A stretch of DNA of 64,000 bases from Lewinellaceae bacterium (lineage in GTDB: Bacteria > Bacteroidota > Bacteroidia > Chitinophagales > Saprospiraceae): contig JACJYI010000002.1 of NCBI GenBank assembly GCA_020636225.1, forward strand, positions 906,843 to 970,842, given 5' to 3'. Position 1 is the stretch's first letter; the number at the start of each line of letters is the position of its first letter. The position numbers and the translations under genes were made by a program. Under the pieces are notes generated by a model. That model worked only from the letters and a program-made list of their open reading frames with translations, made no database searches and was not told the origin of the DNA. This document shows positions 61,390-64,000 of this stretch, piece after piece.

Positions 61390-62137
61390 GAAACGCCAGT
61401 TATTAAGTTGGCCCAAGGTAAGGAAAAGGTCTTAGCACCACAGACGGGACAACTATATAGATGCATAAAGAAGAGATACTGGTTCCTTACAGCCCTAAGT
61501 TGACGCAAGTGGAAGAGTCGCCAACTGACGGTACACATCCTTCTGCGATCGCAGATAAACCGAAGTAGGATAAGGCCCGAACACTGGAGCCTCAACCACC
61601 TTACTGACAACAGGTGTGCGACATGATCCGGCCTTGCCATCGGATAACCACTATCCATGCGCAGATGTGCAAATGCAAAGAAAACGGGAAAGGGAGTAGT
61701 GGCCAGCCCAGGTCATACCCCTTGACTGATCAAGCGGATAGTTATAATTTTGTCGCGTTGAGATGACCTTATCATTGATTCATCAGATCATTCTTTTCAT
61801 TGATGATCGGTTTCTCATCCTGTTTTATATGGTATGATCAGGGGGCTGACTCCTGATGGTATCATGTCACAAATACATTCAAGTTGAGCGGTTTCCCAAT
61901 CAGGAGATGCTCATCTTTGGACTTCTCCCCCCCTTTGAGTTTTAGACTGACCATTTGGGCACAGTTTTCGCTTACTGTTCTCATTGGTATTTCCAGTTTA
62001 TTGTTGATCCAGGCGCAAGCTACATGAATCATCAAAATGGATAACTTATAACTTGTTATATGTCAATTATTTTTATAAATAATTGATCTATTTATAAAAA
62101 ACATGGTGCCGGATTCGAAAATAGAACCGGAACGAGT
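61390..62137. other. Divergent intergenic region with AT-rich hairpin
   Basis: About 750 bases between the divergent operon and the last giant gene. No gene is supported. The final 120 bases are very AT-rich and contain a perfect 9-bp-stem hairpin (CAATTATTT / AAATAATTG, loop TTAT) at 62064-62085, 53 bases before the ATG. Confidence 0.5.
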
Positions 62138-64000
62138 ATGAAGAAAATTGATCAACCTGTGGATAATTCTTTGACGATGAAACGAATGTTTACGCCAAAT
62201 CGAAACAATCAATTGCTCAACAGAACCGCGATGTGGCTTGCTGCCCTTTGCTGTTTTCTGTTTTCCTTCAGTGCATCGGCACAAGTCGATGTATCCCTGA
62301 GCAGTTGGGCAAACAAATCAGTCCTTTCCAAGAGCGAGTCGTTTATGGTTCGTGTCGTTGTCCATAACGATGGCCAGACTGCCACCAGTGGATTGCAAGT
62401 GTCCGTCATGCCTTCGGCAGACCTCACTTTAACCGGGGCAACTGCCCCGGGGGGCACAAATTATGCCGCAGGCAATTGGAATATCGGCTCAGCACTCGGT
62501 GCCAATGTCGACTCATTAGTATTAGTGTTGACCTATACCGCTGATGAGGAAGGCCCACATTTCGTTTCATCAGAAGTGAGTTCATTAACCGAGATAGATC
62601 TTGATTCAGCACCCGGTGACGGAGTTGTGTCACAAGATGACTATGCATCGGCATGTGTCACAGTACCGGTTCGTTTTTGTGCGGCTACTGGTGACACCAT
62701 CACTTTGACGGCATCCACAGGATATTCGAGCTATCAATGGTACCTGAATCAGGGATTTGGGCCCTTGCCCATCAATGGTGCAACCAGCCAAACGTACAAG
62801 GCCTATCTCCCTGGAGAATATACCTATACAGCCATTGATCCGGTTTCCAACTGTCCGGCAGGAACATGCTGCCCGATCATCCTGGATCAAAAATGCATGG
62901 ATCTGGCTCTGTACAAGAAGCTGGCCAACGGGCAACCCGAGATGGTTGAGCCCGGTGACGTGGTCACGTTTACAATCACCATCGTCAACCAGGGTGACAT
63001 TACTGCGGACAATATTGTGATCTCGGACTATATCCCGGCTCAGATGACCTTCATCCCGCAAGCCGGATGGACCGCTGCAGCCAGTATCGCCACACGGACC
63101 CTGAACGCAGGCGACGAATTGCCTGCCGGTGGATTGCTCCCGGGTGAAATCGTGAATATCGATATTCAATTGCAGGTGAACAGCCCGATGGCCTCAAACA
63201 CGGTCATCACCAACTGGGCAGAGATCACTTCAGCTACAGACGAAAATGGGGATGTGCAACCGGATATAGATTCCACACCGGACAACAACCCCAACAACGA
63301 CACCTACCTTGTCGATAACCTGATCAATGACAACGGCAAGCAAAATGGTGACGAGGATGATCATGATCCCGCATCTGTCATCGTCGAACCATTTGACCTG
63401 GCCTTGTTCAAACAGCTGGCAAACGGCCAATCTCCCATGATCACCCCGGGTGATCTGGTCACGTTTTCCATTACGGTGGTCAATCAAGGCTTGATTGCAG
63501 CTGATAATATCGATCTCGCCGATTACTTCGACCCTGCTCAGATGACGTTGGCCGATGCCAACTGGGTCGCAGATGGATCTGGCCGGATCAGTTTGGTGAC
63601 TCCCTTGGGCCCTCTGGCACCAGGGGCTTCGACGTCTGTGAACGTTTCCTTTATCGTTGCTGCCGCACTTCCTGCCAATACAGTCATCGTCAACTGGGCA
63701 GAAATCTCAGCTGCCACGGATGACGACGGCAATCCTCAGGTCGATATCGATTCCGACCCGGATAATGTCAACAACGACTTGTTCCTTGTTGACGATGATA
63801 TCAATGGTGATGGTAAAAATGGCGGCGACGAAGACGACCATGACAAAGCCGAACTCATCGTTGATCCATTCGACCTCGCCCTGTACAAGACATTGGGCGC
63901 AGGCCAGAATGCCCTGGTCGAGGCTGGGGACAAGGTCACCTTTACCATTCATGTGGTCAACCAGGGTGCGATTGCCGCCGGCAACATCCAGGTGACGGAT
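62138..64000 (+). CDS. DUF11-repeat surface protein, C-terminus cut by window edge
   Basis: At least 621 residues. Signal peptide near residues 31-50 (AMWLAALCCFLFSFSASAQ). An N-terminal beta domain (VDVSLSSWANKSVLSKSESF) is followed by an Ig-like segment (YSSYQWYLNQG). Three tandem DUF11-type repeats begin DLALYKKLANGQ (62900), DLALFKQLANGQ (63395) and DLALYKTLGAGQ (63872), spaced 495 and 477 bases. Each completed repeat ends in an acidic calcium-site-like stretch (e.g. DINGDGKNGGDEDDHD). Resembles adhesins; the number of repeats and the C-terminal signal lie outside the window. Confidence 0.85.
   Translation, partial: MKKIDQPVDNSLTMKRMFTPNRNNQLLNRTAMWLAALCCFLFSFSASAQVDVSLSSWANKSVLSKSESFMVRVVVHNDGQTATSGLQVSVMPSADLTLTGATAPGGTNYAAGNWNIGSALGANVDSLVLVLTYTADEEGPHFVSSEVSSLTEIDLDSAPGDGVVSQDDYASACVTVPVRFCAATGDTITLTASTGYSSYQWYLNQGFGPLPINGATSQTYKAYLPGEYTYTAIDPVSNCPAGTCCPIILDQKCMDLALYKKLANGQPEMVEPGDVVTFTITIVNQGDITADNIVISDYIPAQMTFIPQAGWTAAASIATRTLNAGDELPAGGLLPGEIVNIDIQLQVNSPMASNTVITNWAEITSATDENGDVQPDIDSTPDNNPNNDTYLVDNLINDNGKQNGDEDDHDPASVIVEPFDLALFKQLANGQSPMITPGDLVTFSITVVNQGLIAADNIDLADYFDPAQMTLADANWVADGSGRISLVTPLGPLAPGASTSVNVSFIVAAALPANTVIVNWAEISAATDDDGNPQVDIDSDPDNVNNDLFLVDDDINGDGKNGGDEDDHDKAELIVDPFDLALYKTLGAGQNALVEAGDKVTFTIHVVNQGAIAAGNIQVTD

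Noticed and set aside
61287..61658. 123-codon minus frame upstream of the amine-oxidase-like gene
   Set aside because: Overlaps the lipoprotein signal of that gene in another frame and has Cys/Arg/Trp-rich improbable composition.

Overview
The window looks like a chromosomal segment of a Bacteroidota bacterium, most likely of the Saprospiria (Lewinella/Haliscomenobacter-like) group. The signs are type IX secretion (T9SS) C-terminal domains on two proteins, TAnnTTTG-type -7 promoter elements, many lipoproteins, and giant surface proteins built from DUF11, SdrD_B and GEVED domains. Taxonomy is inferred from gene content only.

Layout. 1-2981: end of a minus-strand nucleotide-sugar operon (sugar aminotransferase, UDP-glucuronate decarboxylase, dTDP-glucose dehydratase cut by the window edge). 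3042-4759: gene-free, repeat-dense DNA with hairpins, tandem repeats and a duplicated ~290 bp block. 4760-11113: a LON-domain protein and a bacterial alpha-2-macroglobulin. 11114-16010: an accessory island with an AT-rich two-gene cassette between diverged direct repeats, a run of broken small genes, and a TGACGCA-motif array. 16134-18402: an operon of a small Cys-rich membrane protein, an MbnP-like protein and an MbnH/MauG-like di-heme enzyme. 18481-28994: mostly housekeeping genes (mazG, rpsO, pnp, rsmE, rseP, hscB) with lipoproteins, an alpha/beta hydrolase, a VWA-like protein and PspC. 29100-29770: three tandem copies of a tRNA-Leu unit, only the last intact. 29770-31173: an SRPBCC protein and a TonB-like protein.

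31447-64000 is a surface-protein region. It holds plus-strand giant proteins of 2204, 2251, 759 and 1454 residues, a 713-residue T9SS-exported matrixin-like metalloprotease, and a last giant protein cut by the right edge. The four complete giants have no recognisable T9SS domain but share a short C-terminal tail with a Cys-Pro-x(2,3)-Cys core, three of them directly after a GEVED domain. The spacers are long and contain palindromes and decayed paralogue fragments. A convergent minus-strand operon (57634-61389) encodes a copper-amine-oxidase-like lipoprotein, a propeller-like lipoprotein and a second di-heme peroxidase.

The most interesting candidates are the tailed giant-protein cluster, the two di-heme enzyme operons each next to a possible protein substrate, the two-gene cassette at 11624-13082, and the tRNA-Leu repeat array. 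All assignments come from reading sequence motifs; no database search was possible.
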